A stretch of DNA of 64,000 bases from JANQIO01 sp043585095 (GTDB lineage: Bacteria; Pseudomonadota; Gammaproteobacteria; Pseudomonadales; Halieaceae). The stretch lies in contig CP121321.1 of assembly GCA_043585095.1 (NCBI GenBank), positions 3,534,001-3,598,000 of the forward strand, given 5' to 3'. The notes beneath the pieces were generated by a model. That model saw only the letters and a list, made by a program, of their open reading frames with translations, did no database searches and had not been told where the DNA came from. Both the position numbers and the translations under genes were made by a program. The first letter of the stretch is position 1, and every line of letters begins with the position of its first letter. Shown piece by piece: positions 51,873 to 60,527 of the stretch.

Positions 51873-52257
51873 AGTGAACAGTGACATGGACGAATCCCTC
51901 AACGTGTTTGGCGAGCGACTCGAAACCTGTGGCGAAGACCCGGTAACGGGCTTTTTCCGCGATGGCTGCTGCAACACCAGTGAGCAGGATTTTGGTTCAC
52001 ACACGGTATGCGTAGAAGTTACTGAAGCGTTTCTGGCGTTCTCCAAAGCCAGAGGTAATGACCTGATGACGCCAATGCCAGCCTATGGTTTCCCCGGGCT
52101 AAAGCCCGGTAATCGATGGTGTCTTTGCGCCAGTCGATGGTTGGAGGCCCACCGCATGGATAAAGCGCCTCGTGTGCACTTGCGTCGCACTCACCAGCGG
52201 GCACTGGAAATTGTGCCTCTGGAAGTGTTGCGTGAGCATGCAGCTGACCTCAACTGA
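51862..52257 (+). CDS. DUF2237 family protein
   Basis: 131 aa of the DUF2237 family: NVFGERLETCGEDPVTGFFR, DGCCNTSEQDFGSHTVCVEV, AFLAFSKARGNDL and FPGLKPGNRWCLCASRWLEA. Five Cys suggest metal or thiol chemistry, but the function is unknown. The GTG at 51862 has AAGGAG seven bases upstream, a strong ribosome site inside the Nudix gene; the frame is open to 51784. Confidence 0.85.
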   Translation: MSSEVNSDMDESLNVFGERLETCGEDPVTGFFRDGCCNTSEQDFGSHTVCVEVTEAFLAFSKARGNDLMTPMPAYGFPGLKPGNRWCLCASRWLEAHRMDKAPRVHLRRTHQRALEIVPLEVLREHAADLN

Positions 52258-52314
52258 CTTTGCGGCGAAAGCGGGTTAAGCCGGGCCAGGATGCAAAGCG
52301 GTGTTCTTTATCTC

Positions 52315-52668
52315 CTACTCTTGCACCGTTTCGAAGAAGTCCGCTCGCGCCTTGCCAGTTTTGTCGTGGACCGGCCCCGTGACATCGACGCGATACTTAA
52401 GCGTATTGGATGCCCGCATGTGGAAGTCGCTTAGTAGGGTCAGTAACTCTCTATAGAAGGCGCCGGCTAAATGTTCAGCCAGGGCGCTTTCGGTCTCCCA
52501 GTTCTCGTAGACGTAGACACGGCCAGGAACCGCAGGGTCCAGACTCCAGACATAGTGACGACAGCCCGGCTGCTTGCGGGTTGCGGCTAGTAGCTCTGCG
52601 GCGGCAGAGACGGCGCCGACGGCGTCTTCGGGTGAGAAATCTACAGTGCCATTGATCAGAATCGTCAT
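52315..52668 (-). CDS. Antibiotic biosynthesis monooxygenase (ABM) fold protein
   Basis: 117 aa dimeric alpha/beta barrel family member. The ABM pattern is ILINGTVDFSPEDAVGAVSAA, AATRKQPGCRHYVWSLDPA, VYVYENWETESALAEHL. These include quinol monooxygenases (YgiN) and haem-degrading proteins; the activity here is unknown. The ATG at 52668 is clear. It diverges from the 52799 gene. Confidence 0.82.
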   Translation of the reverse strand: MTILINGTVDFSPEDAVGAVSAAAELLAATRKQPGCRHYVWSLDPAVPGRVYVYENWETESALAEHLAGAFYRELLTLLSDFHMRASNTLKYRVDVTGPVHDKTGKARADFFETVQE

Positions 52669-52798
52669 GTATCTTTCTCCGTTGCGGGATAGTTCACGCT
52701 AACAAACACCCTGTTAAACACAAGCTAATTCGGCGGGCTTTTACGCGCAGGCGTATCGAGTTCGATTTTCACACTGTATGTCCAGCCAGGAGCGCTTC

Positions 52799-53815
52799 AT
52801 GGACCCCAATGTCAATCGCCAGTTCATCCTCAAATCCCGGCCAGTGGGATTACCCACTTCAGACTCTATCGTTATGACAGAGTCCCCGGTACCCGAGGCG
52901 GGGGATGGTGAAGTAGTGATTCGCAATCTATACCTGTCGCTGGACCCGGCGACGCGGGGTTGGATGTCAGATGAGCCCAACTATATTGACCCCATCGAGA
53001 TAGGGGCGCCGGTGTCGTCCGGCGCTATTGGCCGCGTGGTGCAAAGCAACAGCCCGGAGTTTGAGGTGGGCGACATCGCCATGGGTATGAATGCCTGGGA
53101 GGACTACACCAAATGTTCGGCGGAGATGGTAAACAAGGTCGACCCTATGGGTATGCCGCTAACCATGTTCATGAGCGTGCTGGGCGCCACCGGCCTGACC
53201 GCATACTTCGGTCTATTGGAGGTCGGCAAACCCCAGCCAGGTGAAACCCTGTTGGTGAGCGGCGCCGCCGGCGCGGTCGGTTCGATTGTTGGCCAAATCG
53301 GCAAAATCAAAGGCTGCCGAGTGGTCGGCATCGCCGGCGGCGAGGAAAAGTGCCGTTGGATTAAGGAAGACTGCGGCTTTGATGAGGCGATTGATTACAA
53401 GGCAACGGATGACCTGGCGGCGGCGATCGCCGAAAAGTGTCCTGATGGCGTGGACATCTACTGGGAAAATGTCGGCGGAGAGATGCTGGATGCGGTGCTG
53501 CTGAATCTCGCTGAAAAGGCTCGCATCGTGCTGTGTGGCTGGATTGCTACTTATAACGACGCGGAGAAGCGGCCCGGCCCGGCTAACCTCTGGCAACTGC
53601 TGGTGAAGAGCGCGCGTTTGGAAGGCTTCGTGGTAATGGACTATATAGACCAGTTCCCCGACGGCGCTACGGTGTTGGCGGGCTGGCTAATGGAAGGCAA
53701 GCTGCAGTATCGCGAGCACGTGGTTGAGGGCCTGGAAAACACGCTCGATGCTTTTCAGATGCTGTTCGACGGTCGCAATACCGGCAAGCTGATTGTCAAA
53801 GTGGCAGAAGATTGA
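52799..53815 (+). CDS. NADP-dependent oxidoreductase, MDR family (CurA-like)
   Basis: 338 aa zinc-independent medium-chain reductase resembling leukotriene B4 12-hydroxydehydrogenase/prostaglandin reductase and CurA. The start NRQFILKSRPVG, LYLSLDPATRGWMSD and the NADP-binding VSGAAGAVGSIVGQIGKIKG are characteristic. The ATG at 52799 with AGGAG six bases upstream is preferred over 52778. It is a close paralogue of the gene at 55491, and the pair flanks an acyl-CoA ligase. Likely reduces alpha,beta-unsaturated carbonyls; substrate not known. Confidence 0.88.
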   Translation: MDPNVNRQFILKSRPVGLPTSDSIVMTESPVPEAGDGEVVIRNLYLSLDPATRGWMSDEPNYIDPIEIGAPVSSGAIGRVVQSNSPEFEVGDIAMGMNAWEDYTKCSAEMVNKVDPMGMPLTMFMSVLGATGLTAYFGLLEVGKPQPGETLLVSGAAGAVGSIVGQIGKIKGCRVVGIAGGEEKCRWIKEDCGFDEAIDYKATDDLAAAIAEKCPDGVDIYWENVGGEMLDAVLLNLAEKARIVLCGWIATYNDAEKRPGPANLWQLLVKSARLEGFVVMDYIDQFPDGATVLAGWLMEGKLQYREHVVEGLENTLDAFQMLFDGRNTGKLIVKVAED

Positions 53816-53877
53816 AACACCCAGCCACAGGTCCAGCCACAGCGCCCTGCGACTCGGCTTTGAACGGGATCTGACCG

Positions 53878-55494
53878 ATGCAATCGGATTGGGAGTCGGC
53901 CTTGCCTGCACGCATCCAGCGAGATGGATCCGCCTGGACAAACACCACTATCGCACGTGAAGCGTGGCGCAAAGCGCGTGAGACGCCAGACCGCACCGCC
54001 ATTTTTGTCGAGGACGGTGATGACGCCAGCTATGGTGACTTGGCGCGGGACGCGCGGTGCTTAATCACCGCGTTTCAGCAAATGGGTTTGCAGGCAGGCG
54101 ATGTGGTCAGCTTTCAATTGCCCAACTGGCGAGAAGCGGTACCTATCGATATCGCCGCTGCTGCTCTGGGCCTGGTGGTAAACCCCATTGTTCCCATCTA
54201 TCGCGATGCTGAACTGCGCTACATCCTCGCTGACGCTCGGTCCAGGGTCCTGTTTATCCCCGAGCAGTTTCGCTCGATTCATTACATCAATATGTTGGCA
54301 GAGTTGCGCAGCGATTTGCCGGATTTATGGCAGCTGATTAGCGTGCGCGCCCGGAATGACTATCCAGGCGTGCAACGCTTTGAGTCTTTGTTGGATTGCA
54401 GCGCAGTCGATCTGGATACCTTGCCCGAGGTCGATGCGAACCTCCCGAAATGCCGCTTGTACACGTCGGGTACCACCGGATTCCCCAAAGCCGTTTTGCA
54501 TAGCCACAATACCTTGAGTTACGTGCAGCAGTGCTCTATTCGCCATGCCGATATCGGTCCCGATGACGTTATGGTGATGCCGTCACCGATAACCCATATC
54601 ACCGGCTATTCCAGCGGCATCAATATGGCCTTCACCGGTCCGGGTCGAACGGCGCTGATGGCGCGCTGGGACGCCGATGCGGCTATCGACTATATCCATC
54701 GGGTCGGCGGCACGATGACCGTCGGCGCAACCCCGTTTTTAACCGAGCTGCTGGATGCCTGTGAGCGGCGGGCAGAAGGCCTGTCAACCATGCGCCAGTT
54801 CTCTTGCGGTGGCGCGGGGGTGCCGCCCGAGCTGGTGCAGCGGGCCGGACGCGTTCTCGACAACTGCGTGACGGTGCGTGTCTATGGCAGCACGGAGGTG
54901 CCATTGGTGACCTACGGCTGGCGCGACAACCCTGAACTTGCCGCTTCCACGGACGGCCAACTGTTCGCATTTGATGTAAGAATTCTGGACGATGATGGTG
55001 TGGCGCAGCCGCCGGAAACCGACGGTGAAATCGCGGCGCGCGGGCCAGGCATGATGCTGGGATACGCCGATGCAGCGCAAAACCGCGCCGCTCATACCGA
55101 GGATGGTTTTTTTCTCACCGGCGACATTGGCCGCGTCACGGTCGACGGTGCTGTGCTCATTACTGACCGCAAAAAAGACATCATTATTCGCGGCGGCGAA
55201 AATTTATCCGCCAAAGAAATTGAAGATGTCTTGCACCAGCATCCCGATGTGTTGGCTGCTGCGGTCGTCGCCATGCCCCATGAGCGCCTGGGCGAGGGGG
55301 TTTGCGCGCTGATCATTCCTCGGAAAGGTGCCACGCCATCCCTGGAGGACATTGCTCGCTTTACCGATAGCCAGGGCCTGGCGCGACAGAAAATACCCGA
55401 ACGACTTGTGCTGGTCGACGACCTGCCGCGCACGCCGAGCGGCAAAGTGCGCAAAGATGTGCTTCGCGAAAAACTACGGAACGGTGAATTATGA
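53878..55494 (+). CDS. AMP-forming acyl-CoA ligase
   Basis: 538 aa ANL-superfamily enzyme that activates a carboxylic acid to its CoA thioester. Motifs are the P-loop LYTSGTTGFPKAV, VYGSTEVPL, FFLTGDIGRV with the conserved Asp, DRKKDIIIRGGENLSAKEIE, and the catalytic Lys in PRTPSGKVRKD. The closest known group is cyclohexanecarboxylate- or medium-chain acyl-CoA ligases; the substrate is not fixed. It is 62 bases after the first reductase and overlaps the second by four bases. Confidence 0.88.
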   Translation: MQSDWESALPARIQRDGSAWTNTTIAREAWRKARETPDRTAIFVEDGDDASYGDLARDARCLITAFQQMGLQAGDVVSFQLPNWREAVPIDIAAAALGLVVNPIVPIYRDAELRYILADARSRVLFIPEQFRSIHYINMLAELRSDLPDLWQLISVRARNDYPGVQRFESLLDCSAVDLDTLPEVDANLPKCRLYTSGTTGFPKAVLHSHNTLSYVQQCSIRHADIGPDDVMVMPSPITHITGYSSGINMAFTGPGRTALMARWDADAAIDYIHRVGGTMTVGATPFLTELLDACERRAEGLSTMRQFSCGGAGVPPELVQRAGRVLDNCVTVRVYGSTEVPLVTYGWRDNPELAASTDGQLFAFDVRILDDDGVAQPPETDGEIAARGPGMMLGYADAAQNRAAHTEDGFFLTGDIGRVTVDGAVLITDRKKDIIIRGGENLSAKEIEDVLHQHPDVLAAAVVAMPHERLGEGVCALIIPRKGATPSLEDIARFTDSQGLARQKIPERLVLVDDLPRTPSGKVRKDVLREKLRNGEL

Positions 55495-56495
55495 ACCGAC
55501 AGTTTCTCCTGAATGCCCACCCTGTTGGCGACCTTAAGCACAGCGACTTCAAGCTGGTCGAGAACGAGATCCCGCAGGTAGGGGAGGGTGAGGTACTGAT
55601 TCAGGTGCTTTATCTGGCCCTTGAGCCTGCCATGAAAGCCTGGATGGAAAACAGCGCTGACTATGCCGCGCCCATGGCCGTCGGCGACCTGATGCGTGGC
55701 GATGGCATCGGCCGCATAGTGACATCGAATCACGCTGACTTCCCCGAGGGCACTTTGGTTACAGGTGGCTTCGGCTGGCAGGAATACGCCGTTAGTGACG
55801 GCCGCTCCATTCGTCTGCAAAAAGTACCCGAAGGCATACCCGTTACGGCGGCGCTGTCATTGATGGGCATCACCGGACTCACCGCGTACTTTGGTCTCAA
55901 GGAAATCGGTCTGCCGCAGCCGGGCGACACCGTGTTGATTTCCGGTGCCGCCGGTGCGACCGGCTCGGTGGTGGGCCAGCTCGCTAAACTCTGGGGCTGT
56001 GGCAGGGTGATCGGTATCGCCGGCAGCAGGGAAAAGTGCGACTGGCTGGTGAATGATTTGGGCTTTGACGGCGCCATTAACTACCGTGAAGAAGATCAGG
56101 CTCAGCGCGTTAAAGACTTGTGCCCGGACGGGATCGATATTTTTTACGATAACGTCGGAGGAGAGATTCTTGATATCGCCCTGGCCAATATAGCCGACCG
56201 GGCCAGGGTGGTGATCTGCGGTGGTATTTCTCGCTATAACGCCACCGGTGAACTGCCCGGTCCGGTCAATTACTTTAATTTGGTGTTTCGCCGCGCGCGC
56301 ATGGAAGGTTTCATCGTGCTGGATTACGCACGGCAGTTCCGAGAGGCACTGGCCTTTCTGGCAGAAAACCTGGCAGCGGGGCGCTTGCAGAGTCGTGAAA
56401 CGGTGGTGGAGGGGTTTGAGCAAATGCCCGACGCCTTAATGGCCCTGTTCTCGGGCGACAATATCGGCAAGCAACTCGTCCGTGTCGCTGTGTAG
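55491..56495 (+). CDS. NADP-dependent oxidoreductase, MDR family, paralogue of 52799
   Basis: 334 aa, starting NRQFLLNAHPVGDLKHSDF. LYLALEPAMKAWMEN and the NADP site ISGAAGATGSVVGQLAKLWG align with the upstream paralogue, as does VDIYWENVGGE/IDIFYDNVGGE. The ATG overlaps the ligase stop (ATGA). Two such reductases around one ligase suggest a short catabolic pathway for an unsaturated acid. Confidence 0.88.
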   Translation: MNRQFLLNAHPVGDLKHSDFKLVENEIPQVGEGEVLIQVLYLALEPAMKAWMENSADYAAPMAVGDLMRGDGIGRIVTSNHADFPEGTLVTGGFGWQEYAVSDGRSIRLQKVPEGIPVTAALSLMGITGLTAYFGLKEIGLPQPGDTVLISGAAGATGSVVGQLAKLWGCGRVIGIAGSREKCDWLVNDLGFDGAINYREEDQAQRVKDLCPDGIDIFYDNVGGEILDIALANIADRARVVICGGISRYNATGELPGPVNYFNLVFRRARMEGFIVLDYARQFREALAFLAENLAAGRLQSRETVVEGFEQMPDALMALFSGDNIGKQLVRVAV

Positions 56496-56500
56496 GTTGG

Positions 56501-56556
56501 GCCGGGCCGCGCAGGCTGGGCCGCAGAGGCCGGGCCGCGCAGGCTGGGCCGCAGAG
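56501..56556. repeat. Two 28-bp tandem repeats
   Basis: Identical GC-rich 28-mers (starting GCCGGGCCGCGCAGG) at 56501-56528 and 56529-56556, immediately after the second reductase stop. A third partial copy (GTTGG-like) may precede. A recent slippage duplication is likely. Confidence 0.9.
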
Positions 56557-56591
56557 GCCGCCACTAACAACCATTTCAATAAAGCAGAAAA

Positions 56592-56619
56592 CAAAAAGCC
56601 CCGCGATGTAGGCGGGGCT
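56592..56619 (-). terminator. Terminator of the 56663 gene, possibly bidirectional
   Basis: AGCCCCGC, seven-base loop, GCGGGGCT. On the minus strand five T residues and more T follow, placing it after the small secreted-protein gene. On the plus strand only three T residues follow, so it may also weakly serve the reductase operon. Confidence 0.85.
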
Positions 56620-56662
56620 TTAGCGTTCGCGGCAGCTTGATTCGCCGCGTCATAGGCAGTGC

Positions 56663-57010
56663 TTAGCGGTTCGTTTGAGCAACCTGCGCCGCGTCGGGCT
56701 GACCAATCTGCACGAGTTCCAGGGTTTCCAAGCGGCCATTGTTGCGTGCCTTGCAGTGGGCTTCCCAGCGCTCTACCGAGCCATCGGCGTTCTTGCCTTT
56801 GACATCAATTTCAAAGGATGTGTAGCGGCCGCGGCGCTTGATGCTGTCGGTGTTCTGCGCAACGAAGCTGTATCCAGCCAGGCGGTCATCGCCTGCAATT
56901 TCCGTTTTACAAACCGCCAGCGCTTCACTGGAGCCTGCCAGTGCGGGAAGGGACAGTGTAGACATCATTACGGTAGCGGCTACGCCACCCAAAAGTTTGT
57001 TCATAGACAT
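56663..57010 (-). CDS. Small secreted protein of unknown function
   Basis: 115 aa. A signal peptide ends near residue 25 (LPALAGSS). The mature protein has two Cys (AVCKTEI and EAHCKARN) and a YTSFEIDVKGKNADG strand region; I recognise no family. The ATG at 57010 is used, with a second at 57004. It diverges from a LysR gene. Confidence 0.65.
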   Translation of the reverse strand: MSMNKLLGGVAATVMMSTLSLPALAGSSEALAVCKTEIAGDDRLAGYSFVAQNTDSIKRRGRYTSFEIDVKGKNADGSVERWEAHCKARNNGRLETLELVQIGQPDAAQVAQTNR

Positions 57011-57153
57011 AATAAATACCTGCTCTAACTATGGAATGGAGCGTTTCTTTTATGACCGGGCCACAGTAGGCGTCGGATCATTGCCTGAGTATACTGTGCG
57101 TAAATACATACGGATTTATAAATAGTGCACTTCCAATCGACAAAAACGCACAG

Positions 57154-58035
57154 ATGCTAAACTGGGATGATTTGAAGTTCTTGCTCGCCGTGGGCCGAAC
57201 CGGTTCAATGACGGCCGCCGCCAAGCGTTTGGGTGTGAATCACGCCACGGTAATTCGGCGTATTCGTGGCTTGGAAGAGCAGCTCGGAACCCACCTGTTT
57301 GAGCGTCACGATAAAAGTTATGTGCTCACCCCATCAGGCGAGGTGGCCTTCAAGGCCGCCGAACGCATGGAGGCCCAGTCCGTCGGCGTAGAGCGACAGG
57401 TCTTGGGTCAGGCGCAGGACTTGTCTGGGCGGATTCGAGTGACCGCGCCGGAAGCCATTGGTCGAAGTTTTCTACTGCCGGCGATTCGCGACTTCAATGT
57501 GCTCTATCCCGATATTGTTATCGAAGTCAGTCTTAGTATGCGCCCCTATGACCTGGGAATGCGCGAGGCAGATGTCGCGTTTCGAGTGACCGACAATCCC
57601 CCTCAAGATCTGGTGGGCACTCGCCTGGCCACGGTCGAGCTTGGTGTCTATGGGCGCGCTGAGGACAAGTTGACTGCTGAGCAGGTAGAGAGAGTGGTGG
57701 TGGTCGAATTGATAAAGGATAGGTCGTATTTGGACGAAGACCTGTTCCCTAATGCCAAAGTGACGCTCGTTACGGATTCCCCTTCATTGGCGGCGGACGC
57801 GGTCAGGGAAGGATTTGGTGTATCAATTATCCCCATTGCCATTGGTGCCCTCGATCCGATGTTAGAGCGACTGCCCGGCACACCGAAAATCGACGGTCAG
57901 GGTTTTTGGTTGTTGACCCATCTGGACGTGCGCAGCAATGCACGTATGCGGCTGTTCAGGGACTTTATGCAGGAGTTCTACGCTGCGTGGCGCCCGCAGG
58001 TTTATGCCAATGACGAGCCCTCGGAAGCGTCCTAA
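57154..58035 (+). CDS. LysR-family transcriptional regulator
   Basis: 293 aa. The N-terminal winged helix-turn-helix is clear (DDLKFLLAVGRTGSMTAAAK, VNHATVIRRIRGLEEQLG). The effector domain is of type II periplasmic-binding-protein fold. The ligand is unknown. The ATG at 57154 has no strong ribosome site. It is divergent from the small secreted-protein gene, a common regulator-target arrangement, with a 143-base gap. Confidence 0.92.
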   Translation: MLNWDDLKFLLAVGRTGSMTAAAKRLGVNHATVIRRIRGLEEQLGTHLFERHDKSYVLTPSGEVAFKAAERMEAQSVGVERQVLGQAQDLSGRIRVTAPEAIGRSFLLPAIRDFNVLYPDIVIEVSLSMRPYDLGMREADVAFRVTDNPPQDLVGTRLATVELGVYGRAEDKLTAEQVERVVVVELIKDRSYLDEDLFPNAKVTLVTDSPSLAADAVREGFGVSIIPIAIGALDPMLERLPGTPKIDGQGFWLLTHLDVRSNARMRLFRDFMQEFYAAWRPQVYANDEPSEAS

Positions 58036-58135
58036 CGAGACCAATGCCGGACGTGTGAGAGATGGAATGCTGCTAAGCCTGTATTCAAGACGCCACTGCC
58101 AACAGAACTCCTAAGCACACTGCGGGCAAAAAAAA

Positions 58136-58151
58136 GCCGGCAATAGCCGGC
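58136..58151. terminator. Bidirectional terminator between lysR-like and SBP genes
   Basis: GCCGGC, loop AATA, GCCGGC. The minus strand has ten T residues following (a strong terminator for the 58178 gene); the plus strand has four. Confidence 0.9.
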
Positions 58152-58177
58152 CTTTTGTGAATGCAACTGAGCGGGGA

Positions 58178-58993
58178 TCAGGGCAGAGCCGCAATCCAGG
58201 ACTTATCTTCGAACCACTTCTTACGTAACTGGTTGAGCATGCCCATTTTGCCGAAAGTATCCAGATAGTTGTCTACCAACTCGGCAAACTGCTTGTCTTC
58301 TTTGCGAACGGCAATGCCGAATGGCTCGATGGAGAGCGGTGTTTGCAGGGTGGCCAGACCGGCATTGGGGTAGCGTAATACTGAAAGAACGCAGATTGGC
58401 ATGTCAGCGACCAGGGCGTCGATTTCACCTGCGATGACCATGTCGACGGCTTCATCGTAGTCTTTAACGCGTACCAGTTTGGCTTCCGGTGCAGCGGCTT
58501 GAACGAAAATCTCGCTGGTCGAGTTTTCGAGTGCAGCGAGCTTCAGATCTGCTCGGTTGAATTCGCCAGTGTTGGTCGCCCGGGCCAGCAGGGTGTCTTT
58601 GGTCAGAATGGACTTGCCTGACATCATGTAGGGCCCGACAAAGCTGACGTCACGGCTGCGTGCAGCGGTTATCGCCATGCCCGACATCACCATGTCGATT
58701 TTCTCTTTTTCCAGCGCACCGAGCAGCTCGCCGAAAGGCATGGTGACGATTTCCAGTCGCGCACCCATAGATGATGCCAGCGCCCGAGCCAGGTCGACTT
58801 CATAACCAATAAGCTGGCCACTGCGGCTATTTGAGTTCATAGGGGGCTGATTGCCAGACATACCGACCTTCAACACTTTGAAATCCACGATTCGATCAAG
58901 AACCGGTGATGTGGACTCGGCGTTTGCTCCCGAGGCGACCAGAGACAGCGCAAGCAGCCCGAGCAGCGATAGTTTTTGTAATATTTTCAGCAT
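58178..58993 (-). CDS. Periplasmic solute-binding protein, SBP family 3
   Basis: 271 aa. A signal peptide ends near residue 25 (SGANAES). The mature protein matches amino-acid-type binding proteins: LKVGMSGNQPPMNSNSRSGQ, LIGYEVDLARALASSMGARL, DMVMSGMAITAARSRDVSFV, GPYMMSGKSILT. AGGAAT precedes the ATG. No ABC permease or ATPase lies near it, so it may serve a distant transporter or a sensor. Confidence 0.9.
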   Translation of the reverse strand: MLKILQKLSLLGLLALSLVASGANAESTSPVLDRIVDFKVLKVGMSGNQPPMNSNSRSGQLIGYEVDLARALASSMGARLEIVTMPFGELLGALEKEKIDMVMSGMAITAARSRDVSFVGPYMMSGKSILTKDTLLARATNTGEFNRADLKLAALENSTSEIFVQAAAPEAKLVRVKDYDEAVDMVIAGEIDALVADMPICVLSVLRYPNAGLATLQTPLSIEPFGIAVRKEDKQFAELVDNYLDTFGKMGMLNQLRKKWFEDKSWIAALP

Positions 58994-59129
58994 GATGAAT
59001 TCCTGTTGCGTGAGATGCAGACGGATGCCCGGAGGCTGCGCCAGTCAACGAATAGCGAGTGTAGCGATACAGTGCGATAAATCAATTCGCGTATCGCACT
59101 AACCACAGCTTAAGACTGCGGCAAATCAA

Positions 59130-60038
59130 TCAGGGTGAATTAAGGGCCCAGTCGTAGTCGTAGCGCACCCGACCGTCCCACTGCCGTAACTGCGCGGCTA
59201 ATGATGGCTCAGCAAAGTCAGCAATCCAGTTCAGCACAGCATCAGTATCGTCACCAAAGTCCTCGCTAAACCACTTGAAGATACTGCTCAATGTAAGGCG
59301 ATCCTCTGTGATGGACACGCCCCGGGGGTGATTGATGAATGCGACGGCCGCCTTTTGGTATTGGCGCTCGAGCGTCTCTGCTCGCCAGGGCTCGGGCTGC
59401 AGGTTCGGACATCCCAGGCTCGCGCAGTTGACCGCAAAGTGCACCCTGGGCTCCCGATACAGCGGCCTCAGAATCCGGTGCTCAATGTCGTTGAGGGTCA
59501 GCACTTCGCCGTCGATGGTGATGGCATCCTTGCCCCACGGGCCTATGCTAAAGAAGCCATCTTTGATTTTTCGGATGCTGCTTACGCCGGGATTATCCAG
59601 AATCAGCTCTATGGTTAGCGCATTGTAAAGATTGATCCAATAGGCCTGTTGCTGGGGCACGGTGAGCTGGCTTACGTCGATATCAGCAAGGTAGCTGACA
59701 TAGGCATTAAGGGACTTCCGGTCGGCGTCGCTCACAGCGGTGTAGTCAAAGCGGTTTATGCCGGAAGGGTGCCCGTCCTTCACGTAGCGGCTGAGCAAAT
59801 CCCCCCAGGGACCGTGATCAAGTTCGATCTGCCGGCTGTCTGCGGCCGGCCGCCACTTCTCCCAGGCTTCGCCGTCGGGAATGATGCCCGCGCTTGCAGT
59901 GCTGGCGCAGAGGAGGGCTAGTGCCCCAAGCATCGTGTTGGTTAGTGTACGCAAAAGCGTCACGGGTTTTGAGAAGTCCCGGGAAGGTGTCACCGATGAG
60001 AGCTGCTGCCGCAGGTAGTTTAAAGAGCGTCGTGTCAT
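59130..60038 (-). CDS. DUF547 domain secreted protein
   Basis: 302 aa. A hydrophobic export signal appears at about residues 35-50 (MLGALALLCASTASAG), which is late; a GTG at 59960 would give a normal 25-residue signal peptide. The DUF547 domain follows: YVSYLADIDVSQL, QQQAYWINLYNALTIELILD, LNDIEHRILRPLY, HFAVNCASLGCPNL. Function unknown, probably periplasmic and hydrolase-like. Confidence 0.85.
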   Translation of the reverse strand: MTRRSLNYLRQQLSSVTPSRDFSKPVTLLRTLTNTMLGALALLCASTASAGIIPDGEAWEKWRPAADSRQIELDHGPWGDLLSRYVKDGHPSGINRFDYTAVSDADRKSLNAYVSYLADIDVSQLTVPQQQAYWINLYNALTIELILDNPGVSSIRKIKDGFFSIGPWGKDAITIDGEVLTLNDIEHRILRPLYREPRVHFAVNCASLGCPNLQPEPWRAETLERQYQKAAVAFINHPRGVSITEDRLTLSSIFKWFSEDFGDDTDAVLNWIADFAEPSLAAQLRQWDGRVRYDYDWALNSP

Positions 60039-60120
60039 GGGAACCGTGCGTCAGCGCCATGTGTTCAGCGCTATGTGAATGTAACGCTTTGGATGCCGGG
60101 TTTGTTCAGGAGTTCCGCGG

Positions 60121-60366
60121 TTAGCCAGCAGTCTCGCTGTCACAACTGCCGTCTTCCACGCGCTGGCATTCGCAGGTGTTCAGGCCCAGCCACGACCATA
60201 AATAGCAGCGCGATGACAAAGCGTTCAGCACCAGAAACAGCGCTGCGACGCTTGCTATACCCTCCAGCACACCGAACGAAGAGCTCGATAGCACCAGAAT
60301 GCCCAGGAATACGGCCGTTGCCAGGCGGAGTATGCGCTCGACGGGGCCAAGGTTTTTGTCAATCAT
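60121..60366 (-). CDS. DUF2892 (YgaP-like) small membrane protein
   Basis: 81 aa. NLGPVERILRLATAVFLGIL and a second hydrophobic segment (VAALFLVLNALSSRCYLWSW) form the two-helix DUF2892 unit found in the membrane part of YgaP. The tail has Cys residues (NTCECQRVEDGSCDS). Function unknown. Confidence 0.85.
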   Translation of the reverse strand: MIDKNLGPVERILRLATAVFLGILVLSSSSFGVLEGIASVAALFLVLNALSSRCYLWSWLGLNTCECQRVEDGSCDSETAG

Positions 60367-60527
60367 GACAAGTCACACAATTGGTTAAAATTCGACCATA
60401 TGTACGGTGAGGCAGTGCTGGTGGATTGCCGCCAGATTGCCGTTTGTCACTCACGATTGAATTACTGATCTGAAACATTAGCTAGATCAATTTTCTATGT
60501 GCCGAGTAAGCAAGCTCCAGTGGCTCA

